Assembly (NCBI GenBank): GCA_963714995.1
Contig: CAVQQP010000002.1
Coordinates: 124,001 to 188,000 of the forward strand
Reading direction: 5' to 3'
Length of the DNA stretch: 64,000 nucleotides
Source: Prado023 sp963714995
GTDB lineage: Bacteria > Actinomycetota > Actinomycetes > S36-B12 > CAIYMF01
Of this stretch, positions 26,034 through 36,953 are shown in pieces. The translations under genes and the position numbers were made by a program. The notes beneath the pieces are model-generated. The model had not been told where the DNA came from. It saw only the letters and a list, made by a program, of their open reading frames with translations, and made no database searches. Numbering within the stretch: the stretch's first letter is position 1; every line of letters starts with the position of its first letter.

Positions 26034-28063
26034 CAGTCCTCCGCCTGCCCGACCTGGCCGAGCTCCCGGCGATAGGCCTCCAGGGCCATCACGTCGGCGA
26101 ACACCGCGGCCGCCTGGTCGGCCTGGCCGATCTGGTCGAGCTGCCCGAGCTCGCGCTTCAGGTCGGCCAGCCGCCGGCCGGCCTCGTCGGAGAGGAGACG
26201 GGCGACGATCGAGGTGGCGTAGCGCGCCGTGGGCTCGCCGGAGGTCACCAGGGGCTCGACGGCGAGCTCGCGGACCAGGTCGCGGACGGTGTCGTCGGGG
26301 CAGGCCGTCATGACGGCATCCATCCACTCCTGGCCGCCCGTGCGCCCGCGCGGTCCCCCGGCGGCGGCCAGCGCCTGCTGGACCTCGGCGTAGCGCGGGT
26401 GCCGGAAGGAGCCGGGCTGGACCGAGTCGAACCAGTCACCGACCAGGTCCGGCACCTGCAGCACGCACTTGAGCGACTCGCGCTCCACGAACAGTCCCGG
26501 GTCGCGCGGATTCGGTCGGGGCGCGCGCTCCGGGGCGGCATCGGCGGCGGGGTGGCCGGCACCGGCGGTGGGCGCCTGCTGGTCGGGCGTCGCCCCAGGG
26601 CTCCCCGGGCCAGTGCCACCCCGACCCTCGTCCCCGGGTCCACCCCGGCCCGACCCAGGCCGCTCGCCACCCGCCTGCTCACCGCCACCGCGGTCGCCGC
26701 CGCGGGGCCCCGTCGAGCCGCCCGCACGCGCGGCAGCCCCGGCACGCCCCGCTGCCGTCACGGCCGCCCGCACGTCGCGCTCGGGCACCCCGACCCACCC
26801 GGACAGCAGCCGCGCGTACTCCGGGCGCAGGGCTGCATCGCGGATCCGGGCGACCAACGGGGCAGCCTTGCGCACGGCCGCCACCCGGCCCTCCGCGGTG
26901 GTGAGGTCGAACCCGGCAACGGCCGAGCGGATCGCGAACGCGAACAGGGGCGTCCGCGATGCCACCAGCTCGCGCACGGCGGCATCGCCACTGGCCAGCC
27001 GCAGCTCGCAGGGGTCCATGTTGTCCGGGGAGATCGCGATGAACGTCTGGGCGACGAACCGCTGGTCGCCCTCGAACGCCCGCAGTGCGGCCTTCTGGCC
27101 AGCCGCATCGCCGTCGAAGGTGAAGATGACCTCGCCGCCGAACGTGTCGTCATCCATCAGGTAGCGGCGCAGCAGCGATGCGTGGTCGGAGCCGAATGCC
27201 GTCCCACAGGTGGCCACGGCTGTCGTCACCCCCGCCAGGTGCGCGGCCATCACGTCCGTGTAGCCCTCGACGACGACCACCTGCTTGAGCTTGCCGATGT
27301 CGCGGCGGGCGAGGTCGATGCCGTAGAGCACATGGGACTTCTTGTAGAGCACGGTCTCGGGCGTGTTCAGGTACTTCGGGCCCTCATCGTCGTCGAACAG
27401 CTTGCGGGCCCCGAAGCCCAGGACATCTCCCGCGGCATCCCGGATCGGCCACACGAGCCGTCCCCGGAAGCGGTCGTAGGTGCCCCGCTGGCCCTGCGAG
27501 GCAAGGCCGGCGGCCAGGATCTCGGCGTCGGTGAAGCCGGCCGAGCGCAGGTGTCCCAGCAGCCCGTCCCAGGACTTCGGCGCGAATCCGACGCCGAAGT
27601 GCTCGCACGCCGCGGAGTCGAAGCCCCGCTCGGTGAGGAACTGCCGGCCGATCGCCGCCTCGGGCGAGGCCAGCGCACGCACGTAGTGGGCGGCCGCGAT
27701 CTTGTTGGCCTGCGCCAGTCGCTGGCGGTTGGGCCCCGTGCGCTGGGGCCCGGCACCGTCCTCGTAGCGCAGCGTCACCCCCGCGCGATCGGCGAGCTTC
27801 TCGATGGCCTCGGTGAACGTCAGGTGGTCGTGCTTCATCAGGAAGTCGACGACGTCGCCGCCCTCGCCGCAGCCGAAGCAGTAGTACAGGCCCCGCGCAG
27901 GGGTCACGTGGAAGCTGGGCGAGCGCTCGTCGTGGAAGGGACACAGCCCCTTGAGCGAACCCGCGCCCGCCGACCGCAGTGTCACGACCTCGCCGATCAC
28001 CGCGTCGACCCGCACCCGCTCACGCACCAGCGCGACGTCCTCCGTGCGCACGCGACCGGCCAT
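26033..28063 (-). CDS. dnaG: DNA primase
   Basis: Synthesises RNA primers for replication. The 676-aa protein has the zinc finger (CPFHDERSPSF..YYCFGC, residues about 41-65), the N-terminal RNA-polymerase domain, and the Toprim domain with VVVEGYTDVMAA and FTFDGDAAGQKAA. Residues about 433-519 are an unusually long low-complexity Gly/Pro/Ala/Arg linker before the C-terminal helicase-interaction domain. The ATG at 28063 is selected because a TAGGAT hexamer ends seven bases before it; an ATG three codons upstream would lie inside that element's spacing. The downstream small gene overlaps its stop. Confidence 0.95.
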   Translation of the reverse strand: MAGRVRTEDVALVRERVRVDAVIGEVVTLRSAGAGSLKGLCPFHDERSPSFHVTPARGLYYCFGCGEGGDVVDFLMKHDHLTFTEAIEKLADRAGVTLRYEDGAGPQRTGPNRQRLAQANKIAAAHYVRALASPEAAIGRQFLTERGFDSAACEHFGVGFAPKSWDGLLGHLRSAGFTDAEILAAGLASQGQRGTYDRFRGRLVWPIRDAAGDVLGFGARKLFDDDEGPKYLNTPETVLYKKSHVLYGIDLARRDIGKLKQVVVVEGYTDVMAAHLAGVTTAVATCGTAFGSDHASLLRRYLMDDDTFGGEVIFTFDGDAAGQKAALRAFEGDQRFVAQTFIAISPDNMDPCELRLASGDAAVRELVASRTPLFAFAIRSAVAGFDLTTAEGRVAAVRKAAPLVARIRDAALRPEYARLLSGWVGVPERDVRAAVTAAGRAGAAARAGGSTGPRGGDRGGGEQAGGERPGSGRGGPGDEGRGGTGPGSPGATPDQQAPTAGAGHPAADAAPERAPRPNPRDPGLFVERESLKCVLQVPDLVGDWFDSVQPGSFRHPRYAEVQQALAAAGGPRGRTGGQEWMDAVMTACPDDTVRDLVRELAVEPLVTSGEPTARYATSIVARLLSDEAGRRLADLKRELGQLDQIGQADQAAAVFADVMALEAYRRELGQVGQAED

Positions 28064-28070
28064 GGTCCGC

Positions 28071-28076
28071 ATCCTA
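28071..28076 (-). promoter_or_regulatory. -10 element (TAGGAT), leaderless start of dnaG
   Basis: TAGGAT on the minus strand lies seven bases before the ATG at 28063 and there is no ribosome site, so the dnaG message is probably leaderless. Confidence 0.5.
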
Positions 28077-28196
28077 GGGACGCCCGCCGACACTGCCCAA
28101 CGTGCCCGCCGCGCGCACGGCCCCGAGCCCGCGATTCACCCCAGCGCGAACGCGTCGCAGGGCTGTGCAGCGTCCAGCCCATGGGAGGATTCAGCC

Positions 28197-28844
28197 ATGA
28201 CCGCGCCCGCCGTACTGCTCCTCGAGTGGAGCCCCGGCCGGCCTGACCGCTCCCCCCGCCGGCGAGCCCGCCGCCGCTTCGTCGCCCTGGTCATGGCCGT
28301 TGCGGCAGTGACCGTCGCCGTGCCCGCCGGGGCCGTCGCCGACGTCCTGCGCTGGGCTGGCGTCGACGACCGCACCCCCACCGACGCCATCGTGGTCCTC
28401 GGAGCCGCCCAGTACCAGGGCGCTCCGTCACCGGTCCTGGCCAACCGGCTTGCGCACGCCCACGACCTGGTCATCGCCGGGGTCAGCGATCGCGTGATCA
28501 CCGTCGGCGGCTTCCAGCCCGGCGACATCACCTCCGAGGCCCAGACCGGCAAGGAGGAGCTCGTCGCCGACGGCATGCGTCGCGCCCAGGTGATCGCCCT
28601 CCCCTTCGGCGACAACACCGACGAGTCGATGAAGGCCGTTGCCGCCATCGTGAAGTCCGAGGGCCTCGGATCCGTGACACTCGTGACCGACCCGGCGCAC
28701 TCCGCCCGCACCCGGGCGCTGGCCGCGCACTACGGGCTCGACGCCCACGTCTCGGCGACCGCCGAGGGCCCCGGGAGCGCGGTCACCAGCGAGTACCTGC
28801 TGCGCGAGACTGCCGGACTGATCACGGTCTGGTTCGACCGCTAG
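28197..28844 (+). CDS. YdcF/SanA-like (DUF218) membrane-anchored protein
   Basis: A 215-aa protein with an N-terminal basic segment and one hydrophobic helix (about residues 30-50), then a DUF218 domain: TDAIVVLGAAQYQGAPSPVLANRL opens it and GDNTDESMKAVA plus SVTLVTDPAHSARTRALA follow. Relatives (YdcF, SanA, ElyC) act in envelope processes; YdcF binds SAM. The domain probably faces outward. A GGGAGGA site precedes the ATG. Precise function unknown. Confidence 0.78.
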   Translation: MTAPAVLLLEWSPGRPDRSPRRRARRRFVALVMAVAAVTVAVPAGAVADVLRWAGVDDRTPTDAIVVLGAAQYQGAPSPVLANRLAHAHDLVIAGVSDRVITVGGFQPGDITSEAQTGKEELVADGMRRAQVIALPFGDNTDESMKAVAAIVKSEGLGSVTLVTDPAHSARTRALAAHYGLDAHVSATAEGPGSAVTSEYLLRETAGLITVWFDR

Positions 28845-28936
28845 CCGGGACCGGCCCACTGGCTGCGGACCGCAGCGGTGGCCACACCCCCGACCGCATC
28901 GGCATCCCCGCGTTGGCGACACCCCTCCGCGACTCC

Positions 28937-28942
28937 TACGGT
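28937..28942 (+). promoter_or_regulatory. -10 element (TACGGT), leaderless start of dgt
   Basis: TACGGT lies six bases before the GTG at 28949 and no ribosome site is present. It decides for this GTG over an in-frame start 36 bases upstream. Confidence 0.5.
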
Positions 28943-28948
28943 GGGGTC

Positions 28949-30385
28949 GTGCCCGTGCCCGGATACTCCGCCGCCGACGAGGCGCGCTGGGCTGACGAGC
29001 CACCCAAGCGCCCCACCCGCTCGGCTTTCGCCCGCGACCGGGCCCGGGTCCTGCACTGTGCGGCCTGGCGACGGCTGGCCGCCAAGACCCAGGTGATGAT
29101 CGCCGGCGAGGGCGACTTCCCGCGGACCCGGATGACCCACTCGCTGGAGGTCGCCCAGGTGGGCCGGGAGCTCGGGGCCGCCCTGGGCTGCGACGCCGAC
29201 CTCGTGGAGGCCGCCTGCCTGGCCCACGACCTCGGACATCCCCCGTTCGGCCACAACGGCGAGGACGCCCTGCATGACCTGTGCGCGGACATCGGGGGGT
29301 TCGAGGGCAACGCCCAGACGCTGCGGATCCTCACCCGGCTCGAGGCCAAGGCGTTCGGTGATCCGGAGGGCCTCGGATCGGAGCGATCCGTCGGGCTCAA
29401 CCTGACCCGCGCCGCCCTGGACGCCGCCACCAAGTACCCGTGGCCGAGCACCCCGGGCAGCCGCAAGTTCGGCGTCTACGCCGACGACCTGCCGGTGTTC
29501 GAGTGGATGCGGGCCGGTGCGCCGGACGGGAGCCGGTCGTTCGAGGCGCAGGTCATGGACTGGGCCGACGACGTGGCCTACAGCGTCCACGACGTCGAGG
29601 ACGGAATCCACGCGGGACTGATCGACCTCACCGCCCTGCAGGACCCCGACACCTCGGCGACGATCTGCCGGTTGGTCGCCGAGACCTACCTCCCGGGCAC
29701 CGACCCTGCCGACCTCGCCGCCGCCCTCGACCGGCTCGTCGGCTCCCCCGCCTGGCCCGCCGGCTACTCGCGCTACACCGGCAGCCTGCGCGACCTGGCC
29801 GCGCTCAAGGACCTCACGAGCCAACTCATCGGCCGGTTCACCGCCGCCGCCGAGGCCGCCACCCGCGCGGCGCACCCCCAGGCCCAGCTCACCCGGTACG
29901 CCGGGTCGCTCGAGGTCCCCGCCGAGATCCGCCACGAGGTGGGCGTCCTGAAGGGCATCGCCAACCTGTTCGTGATGCAGCGCAGCGGCTCCACCCGCTC
30001 GTATGCCCGGCAGCGCACGATGATCGCCGAGCTCGTGGCCGCCCTCACGCCGTCAGCCCCGGTCAGCCTGGAGCCCCACTTCCGCCCCACCTGGGAGCAC
30101 GCCCCCAGCGACGGCGCCCGGCTGCGGGTGGTGGTCGACCAGGTGGCCAGTCTCACCGACATCTCCCTGCTCGCCTGCCACAAGCGCCACTGCCGCAGCG
30201 GCGCCCAACCTCGCGGCGTTGTCGTCGAAGCCGGGATCGCCCCGGATCAGGCGGGCACGCAACCTCGCGCTCGTTCGTCGAAAGGCGCGTGCTCAGGTGC
30301 CTTTCGACGTGAACGGGCGCGAGGTGCGGGACGACCCGCTCAGTCGCATCGACCGAAGCGGGCGCGAGGTTCCGGGAGGTCGTGA
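28949..30385 (+). CDS. dgt: Deoxyguanosinetriphosphate triphosphohydrolase-like HD protein
   Basis: HD-superfamily dNTPase that releases tripolyphosphate from deoxynucleotides, in the actinobacterial dnaG-dgt neighbourhood. The HD metal site is visible: RMTHSLEVAQVGR (first His), CLAHDLGHPPFGHNGE (HD pair) and MDWADDVAYSVHDVEDG (late Asp). At 478 aa it is longer than the usual 420-430; about 60 extra C-terminal residues are Arg/Gly-rich and encoded by a palindromic-repeat region (30206-30325), so the true end may be nearer 30200. Start GTG 28949 from the adjacent -10 hexamer. Confidence 0.88.
   Translation: MPVPGYSAADEARWADEPPKRPTRSAFARDRARVLHCAAWRRLAAKTQVMIAGEGDFPRTRMTHSLEVAQVGRELGAALGCDADLVEAACLAHDLGHPPFGHNGEDALHDLCADIGGFEGNAQTLRILTRLEAKAFGDPEGLGSERSVGLNLTRAALDAATKYPWPSTPGSRKFGVYADDLPVFEWMRAGAPDGSRSFEAQVMDWADDVAYSVHDVEDGIHAGLIDLTALQDPDTSATICRLVAETYLPGTDPADLAAALDRLVGSPAWPAGYSRYTGSLRDLAALKDLTSQLIGRFTAAAEAATRAAHPQAQLTRYAGSLEVPAEIRHEVGVLKGIANLFVMQRSGSTRSYARQRTMIAELVAALTPSAPVSLEPHFRPTWEHAPSDGARLRVVVDQVASLTDISLLACHKRHCRSGAQPRGVVVEAGIAPDQAGTQPRARSSKGACSGAFRRERARGAGRPAQSHRPKRARGSGRS
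30262..30325. repeat. Long imperfect inverted repeat at the dgt 3' end
   Basis: The arms 30262-30286 and 30299-30325 match over about 25 bp (ACCTCGCGC..GTCGAAAGGC) with two bases of slippage and a 12-base loop. A further half-copy starts at 30207. The element lies inside the extended reading frame of dgt but looks non-coding; it shares the CAACCTCGC core with the hairpin near 22222. Confidence 0.6.
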
Positions 30386-30395
30386 CCCCGACACG

Positions 30396-30435
30396 CCGGT
30401 GGCGCCGGACCCCCGACGGGGTCCGGCGCCACCGG
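30396..30435. terminator. Strong bidirectional hairpin between dgt and ppdK
   Basis: A perfect 18-bp GC stem (CCGGTGGCGCCGGACCCC and its complement) closes on the four-base loop CGAC, ten bases after the dgt stop and 15 bases after the ppdK stop in the other direction. It can serve both convergent genes. Confidence 0.8.
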
Positions 30436-30449
30436 GACGAGCGCGAACC

Positions 30450-33146
<2,697 letters not shown>

Positions 33147-33297
33147 GTGTGTTTCGAACCCTCCTGGGACCGGGAATGCAGAACGCGCGCAAGCCTACCC
33201 CCGGGCAGGACGCGACCGTCCGGTGAGCACGGCGGCACCTCCGCTGAGGCCGGCAGCCGGCCGAGGCGACGACGCGCGGCAGGCGCACGCCCTGCCC

Positions 33298-33303
33298 TAG
33301 CCT
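33298..33303 (+). promoter_or_regulatory. -10 element (TAGCCT), leaderless start of the GH13 glucosidase
   Basis: TAGCCT lies seven bases before the ATG at 33311, without a ribosome site. The same hexamer is used upstream of the DoxX-like gene and the DUF4190-like gene. Confidence 0.5.
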
Positions 33304-33310
33304 CGGGACC

Positions 33311-35014
33311 ATGACGCAGTGGTGGCGCGATGCCGTGATCTACCAGATCTACCCCCGCTCGTTCGCCGACGGCGACGGCGACGGGATGGGCGACCTGGCC
33401 GGCATCACGGCGCGGATGGGCTACCTCGCCGAGCTGGGCGTCGATGCCCTCTGGCTGAGCCCCTGCTTCGCCAGCCCCCAGGTCGATCACGGCTACGACA
33501 TCAGCGACTACCGCGACATCGACCCGCTGTTCGGAACCCTGGCCGACATGGACGAGCTGATCGCCACCGCCCACGACTACGGCATCAAGGTGACGCTGGA
33601 CTTCGTGCCCAACCACACCTCCGACCAGCACGCGTGGTTCCAGGCCGCAGTGTCGGCCGGGCGGGGCTCGCCGGAGCGCGACCGCTACCTCTTCCGCGAC
33701 GGTCGCGGGCCGGGCGGCGGCGAGCCGCCCAACAACTGGAAGTCCGTGTTCGGCGGCCCGTCGTGGACCCGGGTCGAGGAGCCGGACGGATCACCGGGGC
33801 AGTGGTACTACCACCTGTTCGCCGCCGAGCAGCCGGACCTCAACTGGCGCAACCCCGAGGTGGTCGAGGAGTTCGTCAGCATCCTGCGGTTCTGGATGGA
33901 CCGGGGCGCCGACGGGTTCCGGATCGACGTCTCCGACGCGCTGATCAAGGACGACACCTTCCCCGACACGGCCACGGGCGACCCGATCATCCCCAAGGGT
34001 GACGACAGCCCCGTCCACGACGTGTACCGGCAGTTCCGCCGCGCGATGGACGCCTACCCCGGCGACCGGATGGCGGTCATCGAGACCGGCGCCGAGGACG
34101 ACATCGTCGCCCTGTTCATCCGCCCGGACGAGATGCACCTGGCCTTCAACTTCCGGTTCGTGCACGCCGGCTTCGACGGCCCGGGGCTGCGCTCGGCGAT
34201 CGACTCGTCCCTGGCCGCCAATGCCGGCGTCGGGGCGCCGACCACCTGGGTGACCGACAACCACGACACCCCGCGGTCGGTGTCCCGACTCGGCCAGAAC
34301 GCCGTGCTCACCGGCGCCTACGTCCCGGGGACGATGGCCTCCGGCGTGTTCCAGGAGGTCGACCTCGAGCTCGGCACCCGCCGGGCGCGGGCCCTCGCGC
34401 TCGTCCTGCTGGCACTGCCCGGCGCGGCCTACATCTACAACGGCCAGGAGCTGGGCCTGCCCAACGTCGACGACCTCCCCGACGACGTCCTGCAGGACCC
34501 GATCTGGGAGCGCAGCGGCCGCACGGTCCGCGGCCGCGACGGGTGCCGGGTCCCGATGCCGTGGACGACGGGTGCCAACCTGGGGTTCACCCGGTCGCGA
34601 GCCACGCCGTGGCTGCCGATCCCCAAGGACTGGGCCACGCTGTCCGTGGCATCGCAGCGGGCCAGCGGCGACTCGATGCTCAGCCTCTACCGCTCCGCGT
34701 TGGCGCTGCGGCGCACGAGCCCGGCCCTGGGCCGTGGCGAGCTGCGCTGGGTCTCCTCGCCGGACGAGGCCGCCGACCTCATCGCCTTCGACATGGTCGG
34801 CGGCGACCGGACCGTGCGCGTGATCGTGAACCTCTCCGGCGCCGCGATCGACCTGCCCGACGGCGAGCTGCTGCTGGCCTCGGAGCCGGTGGTCGCGGGC
34901 CAGCTCCCCGCGATCTCCGCGGCGTGGATCGCACGGCCCGAGTCGCCGGGCGTCCAGGCACGGCTCGGGGCGCTGGTCCAGCTCGTGGCGGACGTGATCG
35001 ACCCGCGGCGCTGA
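33311..35014 (+). CDS. GH13 alpha-glucosidase / oligo-1,6-glucosidase
   Basis: Retaining alpha-glucosidase of GH13, 567 aa and cytosolic. Conserved regions are QIYPRSFADGDGDGMGDLAG, DFVPNHTS, the nucleophile D206 in GFRIDVSDAL, the acid/base E258 in AVIETGAEDD and the transition-state Asp in VTDNHDTPRSVSR. The opening residues MTQWWRDAVIYQIYP are typical for the subfamily. It should release glucose from maltooligosaccharides or sucrose-like substrates; the exact linkage is not readable. It diverges from ppdK and converges on the ABC exporter across a short tandem repeat. Confidence 0.9.
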   Translation: MTQWWRDAVIYQIYPRSFADGDGDGMGDLAGITARMGYLAELGVDALWLSPCFASPQVDHGYDISDYRDIDPLFGTLADMDELIATAHDYGIKVTLDFVPNHTSDQHAWFQAAVSAGRGSPERDRYLFRDGRGPGGGEPPNNWKSVFGGPSWTRVEEPDGSPGQWYYHLFAAEQPDLNWRNPEVVEEFVSILRFWMDRGADGFRIDVSDALIKDDTFPDTATGDPIIPKGDDSPVHDVYRQFRRAMDAYPGDRMAVIETGAEDDIVALFIRPDEMHLAFNFRFVHAGFDGPGLRSAIDSSLAANAGVGAPTTWVTDNHDTPRSVSRLGQNAVLTGAYVPGTMASGVFQEVDLELGTRRARALALVLLALPGAAYIYNGQELGLPNVDDLPDDVLQDPIWERSGRTVRGRDGCRVPMPWTTGANLGFTRSRATPWLPIPKDWATLSVASQRASGDSMLSLYRSALALRRTSPALGRGELRWVSSPDEAADLIAFDMVGGDRTVRVIVNLSGAAIDLPDGELLLASEPVVAGQLPAISAAWIARPESPGVQARLGALVQLVADVIDPRR

Positions 35015-35057
35015 CCCGCGGGACGGGCTGGCCCGCGGGACGGGCTGGCCCGCGGGA
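35015..35057. repeat. 17-bp tandem repeat (2.5 copies) between convergent genes
   Basis: The unit CCCGCGGGACGGGCTGG occurs at 35015-35031 and 35032-35048, with a partial third copy to 35057. It begins directly after the glucosidase stop. Each CCCGCGGG is self-complementary, so alternative hairpins are possible; it may act as a terminator for both genes. Confidence 0.7.
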
Positions 35058-35071
35058 TCCACCCGGGTTGC

Positions 35072-35884
35072 TCAGCCGGCGAGGTCGCGCCGGTTGAACA
35101 CCCACGTGCCGACCGCGACCAGGACCACGCTGAGCGCCAGGGGAAGCCCGAGGCTCAGCAGCCCGGGTGCGGAGGTCAGCAGGTTCTCGCGCAGCATCCA
35201 GTACCAGGGCGAGAAGTCGCGGGCGGCCTCGAACACCTCGGCGACTCCCGCCATGGCATTCACCAGGAATCCGACGAGGGCCAGCCCCGCTCCCGCCCCG
35301 ATGGCCCATCCCTTGCGCCCCGTGGCCGCCCCGACGGCGAAGGTGAGTGCCACGTGGACGGCCACGAACGCCATCGACACGGCGAAGGCGGCGGCGAACG
35401 CCCATGCGGGCAGTCCCTCGTCGAGCCCCACGACCGGGGCGTAGGCAGCCAGGACGACGTGCCCCACCGCGTTCACGGCGATCAGCGCGACCGCCATCGC
35501 CAGGACCCGGCCGAGCGCCACGGAGACCCGACGCACCGGGTTGGCCAGCGCCATCTCCAGGGTCCCCTCGGCCTCGGAGCCGGCGATCGCCCACGCCGCC
35601 ATCCCGAAGCCGAGCACCAGCAGGATGATCACGTAGATGTTCGAGTAGAGCTGGCTGACCAGGTAGCCCTCCGGGGAGGTGATGCTGGCACCGGCCAGCC
35701 CGAACGCCTCGGCGAAGGACTCGGGGAGCTGCTCCATGTACTCCTCGAACACGTCGCCGGAATCCCGCACCGACGGGTACACCGCCGCCATGAGCACCAT
35801 CAGCAGGCCCACGCCGACGATCCACGCGAGGAGCGACCGACGACGCTCGCGCAGCATCTGCCCAGCGATCCGCAGGGTGGCCAT
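35072..35884 (-). CDS. ABC-2 type transporter permease
   Basis: Membrane subunit of an exporter, 270 aa with six hydrophobic helices: an N-terminal helix at 20-40, a long extracytoplasmic loop (DSGDVFEEYMEQLPESFAEAFG), then five helices. The EAEGTLEMALANPVRR coupling segment after helix 2 is characteristic. The ATG at 35884 overlaps the stop of the ATPase gene as TGATG, so the two form one transporter. Substrate unknown; such pairs often export lipids, antibiotics or peptides. Confidence 0.8.
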   Translation of the reverse strand: MATLRIAGQMLRERRRSLLAWIVGVGLLMVLMAAVYPSVRDSGDVFEEYMEQLPESFAEAFGLAGASITSPEGYLVSQLYSNIYVIILLVLGFGMAAWAIAGSEAEGTLEMALANPVRRVSVALGRVLAMAVALIAVNAVGHVVLAAYAPVVGLDEGLPAWAFAAAFAVSMAFVAVHVALTFAVGAATGRKGWAIGAGAGLALVGFLVNAMAGVAEVFEAARDFSPWYWMLRENLLTSAPGLLSLGLPLALSVVLVAVGTWVFNRRDLAG

Positions 35885-36822
35885 CACGCCACCTCCCCGG
35901 ACCCGGCGTCCGCTGCCCCGAGGGGACCGTCGCCAGGGGCAGCGTCATAGACCCCGTAGAAGATGTCGTCGAGAAGCAGCGGATCGGCCGCGATGTGCTC
36001 GATCGGCATCCCGGCCAGGGCCCTGACCAGCGGGCCGATGCTGCCCTGGACGACCACCGAGACCCGCATGCGCTCGACCTCGACGGACTCCACGCCCGCC
36101 ACGCCCGCCAGGGCCTCAGCCTCCACAGGCTCGGAGAACCGCAGGTGCAGCGACTGCCGCGCGGTGATCGACTGCAGCCCAGCCACGCTGTCCTCGACGA
36201 CCTTGCGGCCCTCACGCAGGATCCCGACGCGGTCGGCGACCTCCTCGACCTCGAAGATGATGTGCGAGCTGAACAGCACCGCGGCCCCGGCGTCCCGGCG
36301 CTCGCGCACGAGGTTGAGCACCTCGCGCTGCATGAGCGGGTCGAGGCCGGAGGTCGGCTCGTCGAGGATCAGGACGTCGGGGTCGTGCATCACCGCCTGG
36401 ACCACGCCCACCTTCTGCCGGTTGCCCTTCGACAGCTGCCCGAACGGGCGGGTGACGTCGAGCTGCATCTGCTCGCACAGGGTGTCGATGCGCTCCTGGG
36501 GGACGCCACCGCGCAGGTCGGCGTAGAAGGCCAGGATCTGGCGCACCTTCAGCCTCCCCTCGAGGCGCAGGTCGCCGGGCAGGTAGCCGATCCGACGCCG
36601 GATGTGTGGGTCGCGGGCGCTGCCCCCGTGCACCGTCGCCGTCCCGGCGGTGGGGTGCAGGTAGCCCAGGATCGTGCGCATGGTCGTGGACTTGCCGGCG
36701 CCGTTGGGCCCGAGCAGGCCGTAGACCTCGCCCGGGGCCACCGTCAGGTCCAGCTGGTCGACAGCCGTGAGCCTGCCGTACTTCTTCACGAGTCCCGACG
36801 CCTGGATGACGGGCTGGTTCAT
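35884..36822 (-). CDS. ABC transporter ATP-binding protein
   Basis: Nucleotide-binding subunit of the ABC-2 exporter, 312 aa. Walker A GPNGAGKST (about residue 40), signature LSKGNRQKVG, Walker B VLILDEPTSGLDP and switch His in FSSHI are all intact. The C-terminal 80 residues form the usual DrrA-type extension. The ATG at 36822 is preceded by a moderate AAAGG site. Cotranscribed with the permease; resembles multidrug or antibiotic exporters, which cannot be distinguished here. Confidence 0.9.
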   Translation of the reverse strand: MNQPVIQASGLVKKYGRLTAVDQLDLTVAPGEVYGLLGPNGAGKSTTMRTILGYLHPTAGTATVHGGSARDPHIRRRIGYLPGDLRLEGRLKVRQILAFYADLRGGVPQERIDTLCEQMQLDVTRPFGQLSKGNRQKVGVVQAVMHDPDVLILDEPTSGLDPLMQREVLNLVRERRDAGAAVLFSSHIIFEVEEVADRVGILREGRKVVEDSVAGLQSITARQSLHLRFSEPVEAEALAGVAGVESVEVERMRVSVVVQGSIGPLVRALAGMPIEHIAADPLLLDDIFYGVYDAAPGDGPLGAADAGSGEVA

Positions 36823-36953
36823 CGTGGGGCCTTTCGCCTGAAGGACACTCCGCCCACCAGCGTAGCCCCGCGGATCACGCCTCCTCGGCTTCGACCTGAC
36901 GGAACACGTCGAGCACCGGCTGCGCCACAACGTGGCATGGAAGGTGCAGTCGG

